Positions 21,344 to 34,131 of a stretch of 64,000 bases of DNA are shown piece after piece; within the stretch, counting starts at the first letter, position 1, and each line of letters starts with the position of its first letter. A program made the position numbers and the translations under genes. The DNA is from Corylus avellana (lineage: Eukaryota > Streptophyta > Magnoliopsida > Fagales > Betulaceae), in NCBI RefSeq assembly GCF_901000735.1, contig NC_081543.1:31084771-31148770 (forward strand), written 5' to 3'. The notes under the pieces are model-generated. The model made no database searches and was not told the origin of the DNA. It was given only the letters and a program-made list of their open reading frames with translations.

Positions 21344-24300
21344 TCAAGTAGCTTCATCTGGTGCATGGTCCCATTCCTCATCAGATATAGTTATTGACTT
21401 CTCCAAGTCATCAGATGAAGATTCTTCAGCATCAGGATGTTCGGCTGCAATAGAAGATTCCCCGGTCCGATACCGAGTAAATGGGTTGTAGCCAAAAACC
21501 GTAATGCCTTTAAAGTCAGGCATCTGCTCTCGACCTACCACAGCAATCTTCGAAATGGCCTCTTTGGTGGGGGGAATATCTTCGGGTTTTATGGTATCAA
21601 GGTCAACACCCTCGGGAGGATTTCTTGACCAGCGACGAAAAGTCTCAATACCCGAGATAAAACCTATGCCCCAACCATAATCTCGGCCTCAGGAAGCAAA
21701 GGAAAGCTGCTTATAGAAATTTTGAGCCTTGTCTTTATACCTCATCACTTGCTCTTTGGCTCGGGAAAATCTTCTCTTGAAACTCACAGCCCTCGTCTCA
21801 GCAGCCTTGAGCTTCTTCTCGGCCGACTTCCGTTTCTTTCGAGCAACCGAGAGATGGTCTTCAGCCACCTTTTACTTGCCTTCAGCCACCTCAACTCTTG
21901 TACATTGTGCAGCCTAGTATCTCTGAGCTTCTTCGAGCTCTTTGGAAACCAAGTTAATGCGAGACTCAGTAGCTTGGCATTGAAGTTCGGTGTCAGCATG
22001 CTTCTCTTTGAACATAGTGGCTTCATCTTCAAGGGTGGAGTAGTTAATCAACAACCTCCGACCCTTAGCTTTCTCAGCAACTAACTCGGTTTCTAGTTCC
22101 CGAATTCGAGAATCAGCCTGAACACACCGAGCTTCCAACTCGGTAATCTGCTCTCTAGAAAGGAGAAGGTCATTTTCTTGCCGGGATGATAATCCTTGTA
22201 AGCGTTTTATCTCAGCTTCGGCCTCTTCAAGTTTCTTCTTTACTTTCTCGGTTTCCTGAGCCGAACTCTCGGCAGACCTTCTAAATTGGAGGTAAGAGTT
22301 CATGCCTTGCATTGATCCCTACCAAAGAAAGAAGTTTTTTAGTAAAACACAAAAAAAAAAAAAAAAAAACAAAAAACAAAAAAACAAAAAAAGGAAAAGA
22401 AGAGAGACGTTTACCTCGAGTTGATGGTATAGCATGTGTTTCATCACCTCCTTTGGAAATTGAGCACTGATACCGGGGGAATTATTAGCCTGAATCAAAT
22501 TGACTAGGGCAACAAAAGGGTTCCCCAGCCAACTGTCACCCAGCCAAGAAAGGGGTTCCCCGAATGTCCATAGGATCGGATCAGGAGTGCGATCTGCTGA
22601 AGGACCGGCCGCCTGTGAAGTCTCCGTAGAAGGCGGTACAGGTTCATTCAGAGGGCTATCTCTCATTGGTTGAGGCGAACCTCCGAGGTTAGCCGGTTCT
22701 CCTTCGGCTTCGTTAGCAGTTGCAACAGGGTCGACATCTGCTTGCTCAAGAACTTCACGAACACCAGCCACCTCTTCAACCGTTTCATTCTCAGCAGTCA
22801 TAGGCTCCAGAATCATTGGCACATTATCAACAGGCTCGATAACCGAGGGCTCAGCAGTCATAGGTTCCTTAGTAGCTTGAGTCTCGGTATGTGCATATTC
22901 AGGGTGCATGGACGAGCTCTCAGCCTCGATCTGACCAGGATAAACCACTCCAAGTGGTGGTATTATTGGCATGTTTGAGGCAAGATCCTTAAGGATCTGA
23001 CAACATCCACAGGGTTTTCTTCCTCGGAATCAGAATCACTCAGGGGCACAGCTTCAGTTGGGGTTGAGGAAAGAGGAATGGCCGAGAGCGGCTCAACTTC
23101 TAAAGCAATAGAGGAAGGAAATTCAGCTCTGATTGGTGTATGGGAAGATGATCGGGAAGGTCGGTTTGCAAGAGGAGCATCCCGGACCGAAGTATCTTAC
23201 TTGCTCAGAAATTCCCTAACACCACCGAGAACCTCCGAGTATGCCCTAAAATAAGGGGCAGGAGTTTCCACCCCAGGAACAGTCCTCTTTTCAGAAACTT
23301 CCGGATGCCTTGCAGTCTCATTTCTCTCTGCTTCGAGGGGAACATCGGGTATAGCCCTTATTGCTTCAGAACCCAAGAGTACTTCAATTCCCTTTGATTC
23401 CAGATCAACAACTGGCTCTGCTGTCTTCGAGCCACCTTCTTTTTTCTTCTTTTTCTTTTTCTCCAAAGAAGGAATGTTAGGATCTTCAGACTCATCAAAA
23501 ATTGCCAGAGAGACTATGGCGGTGATTGGAAGTCTCGCCGAGGGTTTCTTCGGAAAGGCATCTGTGGCTTTCCTTTTGCCTTTCCCTTTAGAAGGCTCGA
23601 CAGGCTCGTCAATCGATCTCCTCGACGCCTCGGTAGGTGGTACTCTCGGTGGAACAGCTTCCACTACCCTCGCAAGTGCCGAGGTCCACAGGTACAACAC
23701 CTTATTTTCCTCGGTCATAATGGCGTCGTAATCCATCTCTAATGGATGATCCTCGGCATAATCCAAAACATCTCTTACTCGTTGCGCTTCTTCCCTGTTT
23801 AAGCTCGGTTCTTGTTGACCTGAAAATATATATTGAGATTAGTTTTGTTGCAAAAAGAAGGGATGAAGAGCAAGCAATTCTATGTTCGGTTTATACCTCA
23901 GTTTGAAGGGGCGATTGTTTCCCGAGGAACACTCAGATCTCTAATCACTTCTGTGGGTGCAAACTCCCACTCACCTTGAATGAAGAAGAACTCGTCTTTC
24001 CACCCTTTATTACTGGTATAAGTGGACCTGAAGGTGAGGAGCTTTAATTTCTTCCGAGTTTGGAAAAGTGAATAGGAATTCGGTTCTGGGGCATTTGGTG
24101 AGTCGGTAAACCTTCAAAAACTCCACCACTGTAAGGGGATGCTCTGCCCCGAGAATCTTTGGCCAAGCGACCATACAGGCAAAAAAGGTTCTCCAGCCAT
24201 TTGGTAATAGTTGGTGTGGAGCTATCCGAATGTAACTCAGCAGCTCTCGGACTATCCTCGAGAACGGAAGTCTCAGACCTATCCGAAACATCTCCAAATA

Positions 24301-24850
24301 AACGTAGACTTCATTACTGTCGACGTCCACCACAGCTCCAACACTGTCGTCATCAAAGATTATTTGAACCGAATCAGGGAGGTGGCAAATTTCACGGACC
24401 TCATGTTCATTCTCCTTCGACAGTTTGGACTCCCATGTAATTGGGTCTAGAGCACCCAATGCACTAGGAACATCCTCGGCTCTGCGACTCATTAGGTATT
24501 GGAATTCATGGGTTAATTGACGAGGAATGGAAGGAAGATTTTGCCGAATTAGAAGGTGGGTAACACTTAAGCGAAGGTGATTGACCGAGGGTTTAATCAG
24601 GGGAAGAAGAAAATCGAGATAATGGAGTACGGGGCCGTTTGGGTGAATGAAAGGCTCGGCTGAAGGGACAGACTCGACCGAGGTTCTGAAATATACTACT
24701 CTCAGAAAATAATACTCAGCAGAAAGACTCAAATGAAGGAGTGCCAGTTCTGAGGAAGAAAGAAAAAACTGCAGGAAACTCAGAATGGACAACAATGGCT
24801 TCTAAAGGGGTAACAATGGAGAATAAACGAAGGGGAAGAGGAGTTTTAAA
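21344..24850 (-). pseudogene. Antisense ORF block of the Tat element (putative gypsy-type transposon protein)
   Basis: Minus-strand frames, in 5'-3' order: 24795-24010, 23766-23197, 22972-22319, 22312-21914 and 21541-21344. The first carries VAWPKILGAEHPLTVVEFLK-like and LLNYIRIAPHQLLPNGWR-like blocks (here LLSYIRIAPHQLLPNGWRTF), recalling the plant family named putative gypsy-type transposon (Transposase_28). The next two are acidic, proline- and serine-rich linkers. 22312-21914 is a heptad-rich coiled coil (KKLEEAEAEIKRLQGLSSRQ). Such antisense genes lie between pol and the 3' LTR in Grande/Retand-type elements; their function is unknown. Introns may join the parts; integrity was not shown. 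Confidence 0.7.
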
Positions 24851-25433
24851 AGGTTTTCGGAAGGGAGAACCGAAGCGGCGCAATTAAGGCCCTAGGAACT
24901 AGGGTTCAGCAAGAGGCGCCTTTTTATTTTTACTCTCCATGCAGGGACTGACACGTTGCTACCCTAAGTTTTAATTACAGGAAACCCAACACGTGGTCCT
25001 CAAAAGGCGGGGGTAAGTCATTTATCGCTCCAAATATATTATCTTTTGAAATTTAAAATTTTTAAAAATTTGAAATTTAAGAGCCAACTCGCCTTATTTC
25101 GTAAAAAATGATACCGAGCTTATAAAGGCTAACCCATTCTCAGAAATATGAAATTTCCATAATCTGTTAGATTAGGAAATTGGAAATGTAATGGATTGGG
25201 TCATGGGTCAACTGTGTTGAGCCCGATAAACTATCTGCCGGCCCATCCCTAGAGCTCGGTCACCTTTTACTGTTCACCATGTTCATACTCGGCAAATTTA
25301 TGCCCACTTGAGTTTAGTGCACAACGCTCGGTTCATAAGCTCGATAAACCGAGCTTCACATGAATATAGACTCCCGAGAAGTGTTACTCTCGGAATATTG
25401 GATATATATATGATATTTTTTTCATCCTTCTTT
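24851..25433. other. Right end of the Tat element, no 3' LTR identified
   Basis: Leader of the antisense block, with a CACGTG G-box at about 24990 and a purine-rich ctcaaaaggcgggggtaag near 25000. A tgggtcatgggtcaa at 25197 resembles tgggtcatagatcaa at 13495 at 13 of 15 bases, but similarity stops there. At about 25434 the sequence switches to unit B. Confidence 0.45.
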
Positions 25434-28400
25434 GAATTCTCCCACCAACAACCCCGAACAAATCTCTGACTATCTTTACTCGTTTTGCAAGTATCTGTTG
25501 ACTGGATCCAAATGTGCCATCAACTACATTATCAATCATGACGTACCCAATTAGGATTCAAATTGTATGTTTTGTCTATTAATATAATAAATTTGAAAGA
25601 TTTTTTAAGCCCTATCTAAATGGATGAAACTTAGCACCATGAGTTTGGATGGATTGGGATGGGGAAGATGCAATGTACACTTTCTTTCAATCCAAAACTC
25701 CAACATGCCTAAGGCATGCACAAATTGGCCACCCTCTTATCAAATCAGTGACGATTGATAAAAATGGTGTCAAAATCATACATAGTGCACTGAAGGTTCC
25801 ATTTTGCCATAATTAGGGCCGTGGATATGCCCAACGGAAGGCCATTGCTTTTCGAAAAGTCGGCATCTAACGATCTCACCCACACAACACCAAATCCGTT
25901 TTCCTTCCTTTCTCTGAAAACGATTTGCCGTTGATATATCATGGCTTCAAGTCGTAAAACTCCGCGTGTAATTACACGTAGTATGACAATGAGATTGTCG
26001 TTGAACGATATTGTTCAAAAGACGTGCAGGGACATTTATTGAGATGAAAAAGACTATAAAATAATTTAGGGTTCTATAATCATTAATTAATCGTGTTCAA
26101 TGAGGATGGGTTGAATATATTTCTTCTATGCTTAGGGGAGAAAGAGAAAAACAAAAGTAGATGTTATTTTATTAAGTGCCGTTAAAGATGCGCAACTTGA
26201 TGTGACAATACATATATTTATATTGTTATCAGTACCACGATAACGGTCACTTAAATTTATACCTCTATTTTACATAAGAAATTGAAGAATAAAAAGTTTC
26301 GAAAAGAAATTCACATTTGATTGAGATGCTCCAAGGAGTTTTTTTTAACAATTATATAATAGCAGGTTAGATGCAAATATATTAATAATACAATAAAATA
26401 AAATAAAAACACCTGCATGTTGCACGAGTTATATAGACTATTCAACACACACATATTTATATGATTTTCCTTTAGTTTTGGTTAAATAAAAGAAATGTGA
26501 ATGATTAATTTGAAGCACCTATGAATCAAGCAAATAAATTAATGAAGGCAATGATTTGATAGCCAATGGCTGCTGTGTTTCTCTCCTAGCAGCTGGGTGG
26601 CTATTAATCATATATATATATATAAAAGCCGAGTTTTAACGTAGGGAGTGCTTAGAATTACGACACATGTCCTGAACCCATGTTTTAGAGAGTGCATATA
26701 ATTGCGACACGTGGCGTTATAAAGAATGAACAAGTTTTGGGCATTTAAAACCAAGAGGTTTTATTCGTAATGCATTTAATTATTTTAATGAAGAAAACAA
26801 AAGGTTCCGAAATTCTCTCTCTCTCTTTATTTGTAATATATTTAATTGTCTTAATGAAGAAAATAAAAGATTCTCAAATTTTCTCTTTCTCTCTCTATTT
26901 TTCTTTTTATCTTCTCTTACTTTTTGTTTTCGTTTGTGTCCCTTATATTTTTTTCAAATTTATATATTATTTTTATTCAAATATATATAAAAGCCGAGTT
27001 TTAACGTAGAGAGTGCTTAGAATTATGACACGTGTCGTGAACCCATGTTTTAAAGAATGCCTATAATTGTGACACGTGGCGTTTTAAATAATGAACAAGT
27101 TTTGGGCACTTAAAACCCAGGACTTTTATTTGTAATGCATTTAATTATTTTAATGAAGAAAACAAAAGGTTTCGAAATTCTCTCTCTCTTTATATATCAA
27201 TATTGTGAGACAATTAAAATGTAGGAATTTTATTTGTAATATATTTAATTGTCTTAATGAAGAAATATTATTTGTATTGAAATAAGATAGATGATTTATT
27301 TGATTACATTAAATCTTGATTGAAAGACCAATTTTTTTAAAGAGTAAACCGATTTTTTAACTCATTATTTTAAAAATTGAACGGTTCATATTTTTTTTCT
27401 CTCTCTATCTCTCTTTTTTTCCTCTCTCTCTCTCTCCTTTTTTTTCCTCTCTCTCCACGTCTCTCTCTCTCTCTCTTAATTTCAAAGAAAAAGACATCTC
27501 TCTCCCTCCACTCTCCAACATTAATATCTCTCCTCTTTTTTCTCTCCATCTCTATCTTTCTCTTTCTCCACTCTCCAACATTAACAAAAACATAATCTAT
27601 TGGCTTAAAAATTCAAATTGGAGGTAATTATTCTTTTTAACCTTTTTTTTTTCCCAAACCAACAAAGTTTTAACATATTCTAATTTATATAAATTAAACT
27701 AAAATTAAAGGTCTTATCTTTTAATTCATTTGAATGTTTATGGATTTTTTTTTTTTTTTTTGTCTAATTTACTCGGATTTTCAAGCATTTTTTCTCTACT
27801 TTTGAAAGCAATATTATTTTGCTTATTATTTTTTTTAATATTTGGAATTATATAGGTTTTATTTGTATTGAAATAAGATAGATGATTTATTTGATTGCAT
27901 TAAATCTTGATTGAAAGACCAACTTTTTTAAAGAGTAAACTGATTTTTTAACTTATTATTTTAAAAAGTGAACGGTTCATTTTTTTTTCTCTCTCTATCT
28001 CTCTTTTTTTCCTCTCTCTCTCTCTCTCACTCTTTTATTTTATTTTATTTATTTTTTTTTCTCTCCAAGCACTCTCATTCCACATCTCTCTCTTGAACCG
28101 GTTCATCTCTCTTTCTCTCTCTCTCTCTCTCCTTTTTTTCCTCTCTCTCCACGTCTCTTTCTCTTTTTTTCTCTCCAAGTCTTTCACTCTCATTCAACAT
28201 CTCTCTCTCTCTTAATTTCAAAAAAAAAAAAGACATCTTTCTACCTCCACTCTCCAACATTAATATCTCTCCTCTTTTTTCTCTCCATCTCTATCTTTCT
28301 CTTTCTCCACTCTCCAACATTAACAAAAACATAATCTATTGGCCTAAAAATTCAAATTGGAGATAATTATTATTATTATTATTATTTTTGTTTTCAGACC

Positions 28401-29995
28401 AATAATGATAAATTAAACTAAAATTAAAGGTCTTATGTTTTAATTCATTTGAATGTTTATAGATTTGTGTTTTTTTTTTTTTGTGTGTAATTTACTCGGA
28501 TTTTCAAGCATATTTTTAAGGTTTTTTTTTTTTTTTCTCTACTTTTGAAAGCAATATTATTTTGCCTTTTATTTTTAATATTCATAATTATATAGGTTTT
28601 ATTTGTATTGAAATAAGATAGATGATTTATTACAAAAGGTTCCCAAATTTTCTCTTTCTCTCTCTATTTTTCTTTTTATCTTCTCTTACTTTTTTGTTTT
28701 CGTTTGTGTCCCTTATATTATATTTTTTTCAAATTTATATATTATTTTTATTCAAATATATATAAAAACTGAGTTTTAACGTAGAGAGTGCTTAGAATTA
28801 TGACATGTGTCGTGAACCCATGTTTTAGAGAATGCCTATAATTGCGACACGTGGCGTTTTAAAGAATGAACAAGTTTTGGGTACTTAAAACCCAGGAGTT
28901 TTATTTGTAATGCATTTAATTATTTTAATGAAGAAGACAAAAGGTTCCGAAATTCTCTCTCTCTATATATATCAATATTGTGAGACAATTAAAATGTAGG
29001 AATTTTATTTGTAATATATTTAATTGTCTTAATGAAGAAATATTATTTGTATTGAAATAAGATAGATGATTTATTTGATTACATTAAATCTTGATTGAAA
29101 GTCCAATTTTTTTAAAGAGTAAGCCGATTTTTTAACTCATTATTTTAAAAATTGAACGGTTCATATTTTTCCTCTCTCTCTATCTCTCTTTTTTTCCTCT
29201 CTCTCTCTTTTCTCTCTACAAGTCATTCACTCTCATTCCACATCTCTCTCACCTGTTCATATATCTCTCTCTCTTTCTCTCTCCTTTTTTTTCCTCTCTC
29301 TCCACGTCTCTCTCTCTCTTAATTTCAAAGAAAAAGACATCTCTCTCCCTCCACTCTCCAACATTAATATCTCTCATCTTTTTTCTCTCCATCTCTATCT
29401 TTCTCTTTCTCCACTCTCCAACATTAACAAAAACATAATCTATTGGCCTAAAAATTCAAATTGGAGGTAATTATTCTTCTTAACCTTTTTTTTTTTTTTT
29501 TCCAAACCAACAAAGTTTTAACATATTCTAATTTATATAAATTAAACTAAAATTAAAGGTCTTATCTTTTAATTCATTTGAATGTTTATGGATTTTTTTT
29601 TTTTGTCTAATTTACTCGGATTTTCAAGCATTTTTTCTCTACTTTGAAAGCAATATTATTTTGCTTTTTTTTTTTTTTTAATATTTGGAATTATATAGGT
29701 TTTATTTGTATTGAAATAAGATAGATGATTTATTTGATTGCATTAAATCTTGATTGAAAGACCAATTTTTTTTAAAGACTAAACCAATTTTTTAATTCAT
29801 TATTTTAAAAACTGAACAGTTAAAAATTGAACGGTTCATATTTTTGTTCTATCTATATCTCTCTTTTTTTTCCTCTCTCTCAATGTCTCTCTCTCTCTCT
29901 CTCTCTCCTTTTTTTTTTTTTTTTTTCTCTCAAAGTCATTCACTCTCATTCTTTATCTCTCTCTTGAACCGATTCATATATATATATATATATAT

Positions 29996-31333
29996 GAGGA
30001 TAACTTCTATAAGGAGGTGGTGTAAACCACCTCCTTTCTGCTCACCAATGAGCATTTGACAACTAGGAAAATCACACACAATCAATTAAGATGCAAAACA
30101 CTATATGAAAATCCTTTCTCACATCATCCAAATAAAAAATCATTTTTTTTCCCAAACCCATCATTTTTCTCCCCCACTTCTCCGTGCTCTCTCTTTCTCT
30201 CCCTCTCCTCTATCTCTCTCACTCTCTCTCTCTCTCTCCAGCGGCAGCAGTGATCTTGCCGGAGCCCAGCCCAGAGCTCCACCGGAGCCCAGCCCAGCCG
30301 ACGCCGGAGACCAGACCTTTCCGGTGCTCCATCTCTCTCTCTCTCTCTCCAACCCGACGCCGATTCCTCTCTCTCTTGCTCCATCTCTCTCCTCACCGGC
30401 AGTGAAGAAAACAAATCTGGTTTGGTCGAGGCAAAATTTTTCTTTTTGTAAAAGAAACTAGCCAGCAAAATTTGTGTAAAATTTTCCTTCTCAATGGCAA
30501 AAAAAATGAAAGAATTCGTTCTTTTTTGGATATGGTTTTAGTATCAAATTATTTAGTGGACAAAAGAGACATTGAAGCTGTGATTATTTTCAAATTATTT
30601 GGTTGATCTTGCAAATTTGCTACCAACCATCAATGCCACAACAGTTTTGGCCAAAACTTGGACCAGTTCAACAATACCCAAGTGAACAATTGCTGAGAAT
30701 TAACCCAAAATTTTTGAGTTATCATGAACTTTCATATTGCATTGACCATCATCAAAATCTGCATAACATATAAATTCAGAATTCTTGTACTCTTAACGGC
30801 AGAGGGGTGCCACAATGAACCACATACAACCACATTACAACCCCACAAAAAGTTCAAAATTCTTGTTCTCTGCTGCCGGTGTGTGTCTGTCGTGTAGAGG
30901 GAGAGTGAGAGAGACCACTGGGCAACAGAGAATTTTTTTCTCTGCTTCCGGTCAAAGAGAGAGGGTAGGGCTGGTCTCCGGCGTCTTCTCAAGCGTCGAG
31001 CTGGGCTCCGGCGTCTTCTCCGGCAAAATCTAGGCTTGACTCCGGCGTATTGGACTCAGGCGTTGTCAATGGCAAGACCTCTGCTGCCACCGGAGAGAGA
31101 GATGGAGGAGAGGGAGAGATCAGAGAGAGAGAAATTGTGTAAGGGTCTAAGGGAGAGCACGCCGCTGGAGAGAGAGCGAGAGAGGAAGGGAGAAGGAAAA
31201 ATGAGGGTTTTTGTATTTTGGGATAAATAGTTTTTAATCAGGTGTTTTGCATCTTATTTTAGTTGGTGTAATAATCCTAGTTGTCAAATGCTCATTGGTG
31301 GGCAGAAAGGAGGTGGTTATAGAAGTTATCCTC
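29996..31333. mobile_element. Long-TIR Mutator-like element nested in the Helitron composite
   Basis: It starts gaggataacttctataa and ends ttatagaagttatcctc. The terminal inverted repeat covers about 95 bases with one small insertion, and weaker inverted similarity runs to roughly 450 bases per arm, including GC-rich ccggag-type patches at 30240-30410 and 30960-31100. Flanks tatatatat and tatatacat match at eight of nine, in a TA run, so the 9-base target duplication is weak evidence. No transposase frame is present. Confidence 0.8.
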
Positions 31334-31951
31334 TATATACATATCTCTCTCTCTCTCCTTTTTTTTCCTCTCTCTTTTTTCTTTCCAAGTCTTTCACTCT
31401 CATTGAATCTCTCTCTCTCTCTCTTAATTTCAAAAAAAAAAAATCTCTCTCCCTCCACTCTCCAACATTAATATCTCGCCTCTTTTTTCTCTCCATCTCT
31501 ATCTTTCTCTTTCTCCACTCTCCGACATTAACAAAAACACAATCTATTGGCTTAAAAATTCAACTTGGAGGTAATTATTCTTCTTAACATTTTTTTTTTT
31601 TTTTTCAGACCAACAATGTTTTAACATATTCTAATTTATATAAATTATACTAAAATTAAAGATGTTTTAATTTATTTGAATGTTTATGGATTTTTTTTTT
31701 TTTGTGTAATTTACTCGGATTTTCAAGCATATATTTTTTTTCTCTACTTTTGAAAGCAATATTATTTTGCTTTTTTTTTTTTAATATTCGGAATTATATA
31801 GGTTTTATTTGTATTGAAATAAGATAAATGTTTTATTTGATTGCATTAAATCTTGATTGAAAGATTTTGTCTTATTTTGTCTTCATAAATTTTTTTTTTC
31901 TCAAATGTTCAGAATTATGTGAATTTTATTTGTATTTAAATATAACCTTTA

Positions 31952-32051
31952 NNNNNNNNNNNNNNNNNNNNNNNNNNNNNNNNNNNNNNNNNNNNNNNNN
32001 NNNNNNNNNNNNNNNNNNNNNNNNNNNNNNNNNNNNNNNNNNNNNNNNNNN
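31952..32051. other. Assembly gap (100 N)
   Basis: Exactly 100 N, bordered by AT-rich Helitron-type repeats and a T run. The round number suggests a placeholder of unknown true size. Frames reported through it are not meaningful. Confidence 0.99.
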
Positions 32052-32350
32052 TTTTTTTTTTTTTTGTGTGTGTAATTTACTCGGATTCTCAAGCATATGT
32101 TTAAGGGTTTTTTTTTTTTTTTTTCTCTACTTTTGAAAGCAATATTATTTTGCCTTTTATTTTTAATATTCATAATTATATAGGTTTTATTTTACGGTTT
32201 CAAAAATAATAAAAGGCAAAATAATATTAAAAATATGAATATTAAAATAAAACCTAGAATTTTCAATAGAAAATTTTATTTCTATTGAAATATAATAGGT
32301 GTCGTGCTAGCAATATCGGAGATTCATGCTAATTTTCTACCTCCACTCTC

Positions 32351-32390
32351 CAAAACTCGGCTTTTATATATATATAAAAGCCGAGTTTTG
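32351..32390. repeat. Perfect 40-base palindrome joining two Helitron-type 5' ends
   Basis: Two 20-base arms, caaaactcggcttttatata and its exact complement, meet head to head. To the left the family reads on the - strand, to the right on the + strand. It sits 300 bases from the N gap, next to a looser inverted repeat (about 32140-32260). Confidence 0.85.
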
Positions 32391-34131
32391 GCTCAGAGAG
32401 AGCCTAGAATTGCGACATGTGTTTTGAACTCATACTTTTTAAAAGCATAAATGGTTTTAAATTTTTTAATTTTTTAAGTGTCTTCTTAACTCTTTCTATT
32501 AACCGTTTAGTGTTTCTCCTATTTTTTAATATGGTTTAATAGTTTTCCGTTTAGGTTTAGGTGGTTTCATTATTCCAAGAGTTTATTTCAAAACGTTTCC
32601 TTATATGAATTTCATTATTAAGTGACTATAATTAATGTAAGATAATTATGGTTATTTAATTTTTAAACATTAAACCGGTCCTTTAAGTTAAAAACCGGTC
32701 CTCTAAGGCCATTAAATTAACTAAATTAATTCATGTTAGGAATACAATGAGTTTAATATGCCTAATACGTTGAATAGAAAGAAAAAAAAAAAAAAGGTCA
32801 AATTAAATCTATCATTAAATTCTCTTTGATTTCTACCTCTCTCTTTTTACATTTAAAAAGGGTGCATGCCAGAGCCTTTTAAGTCCATGAGTCTGCTCTT
32901 AAAGGCAAAACATAGGGCAAAATTTATGGTGCTTCCTCCTTTAATAGTCACTAGCAACAACATTCAAGTAAATACTTTTGCTTTGTTTTGTTTTTTTTTT
33001 TTAACCACTTTGAATGTTTTATGGAGATTTTTTGTTTTGTTTGTTTGATCTACTCCAATTTTCAGACATGTTTTGGAAGTGCTTTTTTCTTCTTTTAAAA
33101 GCAAAAGAAACATAAATTTATTTCATTATCTTTATGTTTATTTCTCGATCTGAATCTACGTTTTGGTGGAAATATAAATTTGTTTCTCTTTTGTTTGTGA
33201 AAGGAGAGCATAAATTTATTTGATTATCTTTATGTTTGTTTTTTGAGAAAGTTTATTTGTACGTGTCATGCTTTGCTTTATGTTTGTGTGGAGATTTGAA
33301 TATGTTTATGCTTTGTTTGTGAAAATTATTGGTTAAGTTCTTCATTTGATTGTTTTATGGTTGAGTTGTTCTTCAATCGAACATAACTCTTTTGGAACAC
33401 TCAAAAGATTACTAAAGATATTTTGTTCACTTTGATCTCTATATTTTTTAGAATGTTCAGTTTTAAATGAATGTTATTTCTATTGAAATATAATAGGTAT
33501 CACACTAATAATAATATCGAAGATTTATGCTAATTTTTTATTAACGCGTTGATAGTCAAAATCAAGATTTTCTTCTTGCTATTTTATGTTTTAATTCATT
33601 TGAATATTTTATTAGATTTTTTTTTTCTTCGTTTTGTGATTTACTCAAATTTTCTAGCATTTTTTGGAAGTGTTGAAAGAAATTTATTTGATTGCATTAA
33701 ATATTGAGTGAAATGTGTGTTTTATTTTGTATTAAAAAGAAGAGAGAATATTTTGTTTATTTTACTCTGTATTTTTTCTGAAATGATTAGAACTTTATGG
33801 ATTTTATTTGTATTACAATATAATAAATATCACATCAACAATATCAGAGTTTCCTACTAACTTTCTATTAATATTTTGATCATCAGAATTCAAGTGTCCT
33901 TTTTGCTATTTTTATTTTTTATTTTATACTTTTCATTAAGTAAATGTTTGGTATGTTTCAAAAAAAAAAAAAAAAAACATGTTTAGAACAGTAATTTACT
34001 GGTGTATAGCCTTTAGTATGTATTTTTACACATATATTTTAACTTATAATAAAAAGTAAGATGAGATGTGTTTAAGTTTTGAAATTAAATTATAATGAAG
34101 AATCCCGTGCATAGCGCGGGTTACATGCTAG
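32371..34131 (+). mobile_element. Candidate complete non-autonomous Helitron-like unit
   Basis: It begins tatataaaagccgagttttg and ends with cccgtgc-ata-gcgcggg (34104-34120), a 7-bp stem with one wobble, followed by ttacatgctag and T. The hairpin 11 bases before CTAG is the classic Helitron 3' terminus. About 1.76 kb, AT-rich, no conserved protein. Confidence 0.65.

Larger units (their letters stand above)
13493..25433 (+). mobile_element. Decayed Ty3/gypsy retrotransposon, Tat lineage
   Basis: About 10 kb of element plus a 1.9 kb nested solo LTR. Order on +: a 5' LTR-like region, primer-binding-like site, gag remnant, protease, reverse transcriptase, RNase H, a second archaeal-type RNase H, integrase, 3' tandem repeats, then antisense ORFs. 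The dual RNase H, the antisense ORF block and 3' repeats are known hallmarks of Tat/Retand/Grande-type elements. The coding frame is broken many times. No 3' LTR matching the 5' one was found before unit B begins at 25434, so the right end is probably truncated at the duplication breakpoint. Confidence 0.85.
26602..34131 (+). mobile_element. Helitron-type composite insertion in unit B
   Basis: Absent from unit A, where ggctattaagcata (about 1666) is continuous. Several head-to-tail, partly deleted units begin tataaaagccgagttttaac at 26621, about 26986 and (diverged) 28761; each holds acacgtggcg, CT-rich microsatellites and the same AT-rich body. The right end has a hairpin and CTAG before T, the signature of Helitrons. 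tattaa occurs at both junctions (26602-26607, 34132-34137). No Rep/helicase frame was seen, so it is non-autonomous. Confidence 0.75.

Noticed and set aside
13495..25211. tgggtcat(a/g)(g)(a/g)tcaa at 13495 and 25197 as matching LTR starts
   Set aside because: Only 13 of 15 bases agree and the sequences then diverge completely, unlike two LTRs of one element.
27377..30461. Serine/leucine-rich frames over CT-rich tracts
   Set aside because: Produced by CT/TC microsatellites in the Helitron and Mutator-like arms; no protein family.
31867..32173. Open frames running through the N gap
   Set aside because: Translations contain unknown residues across the 100-N placeholder and poly-T sequence.
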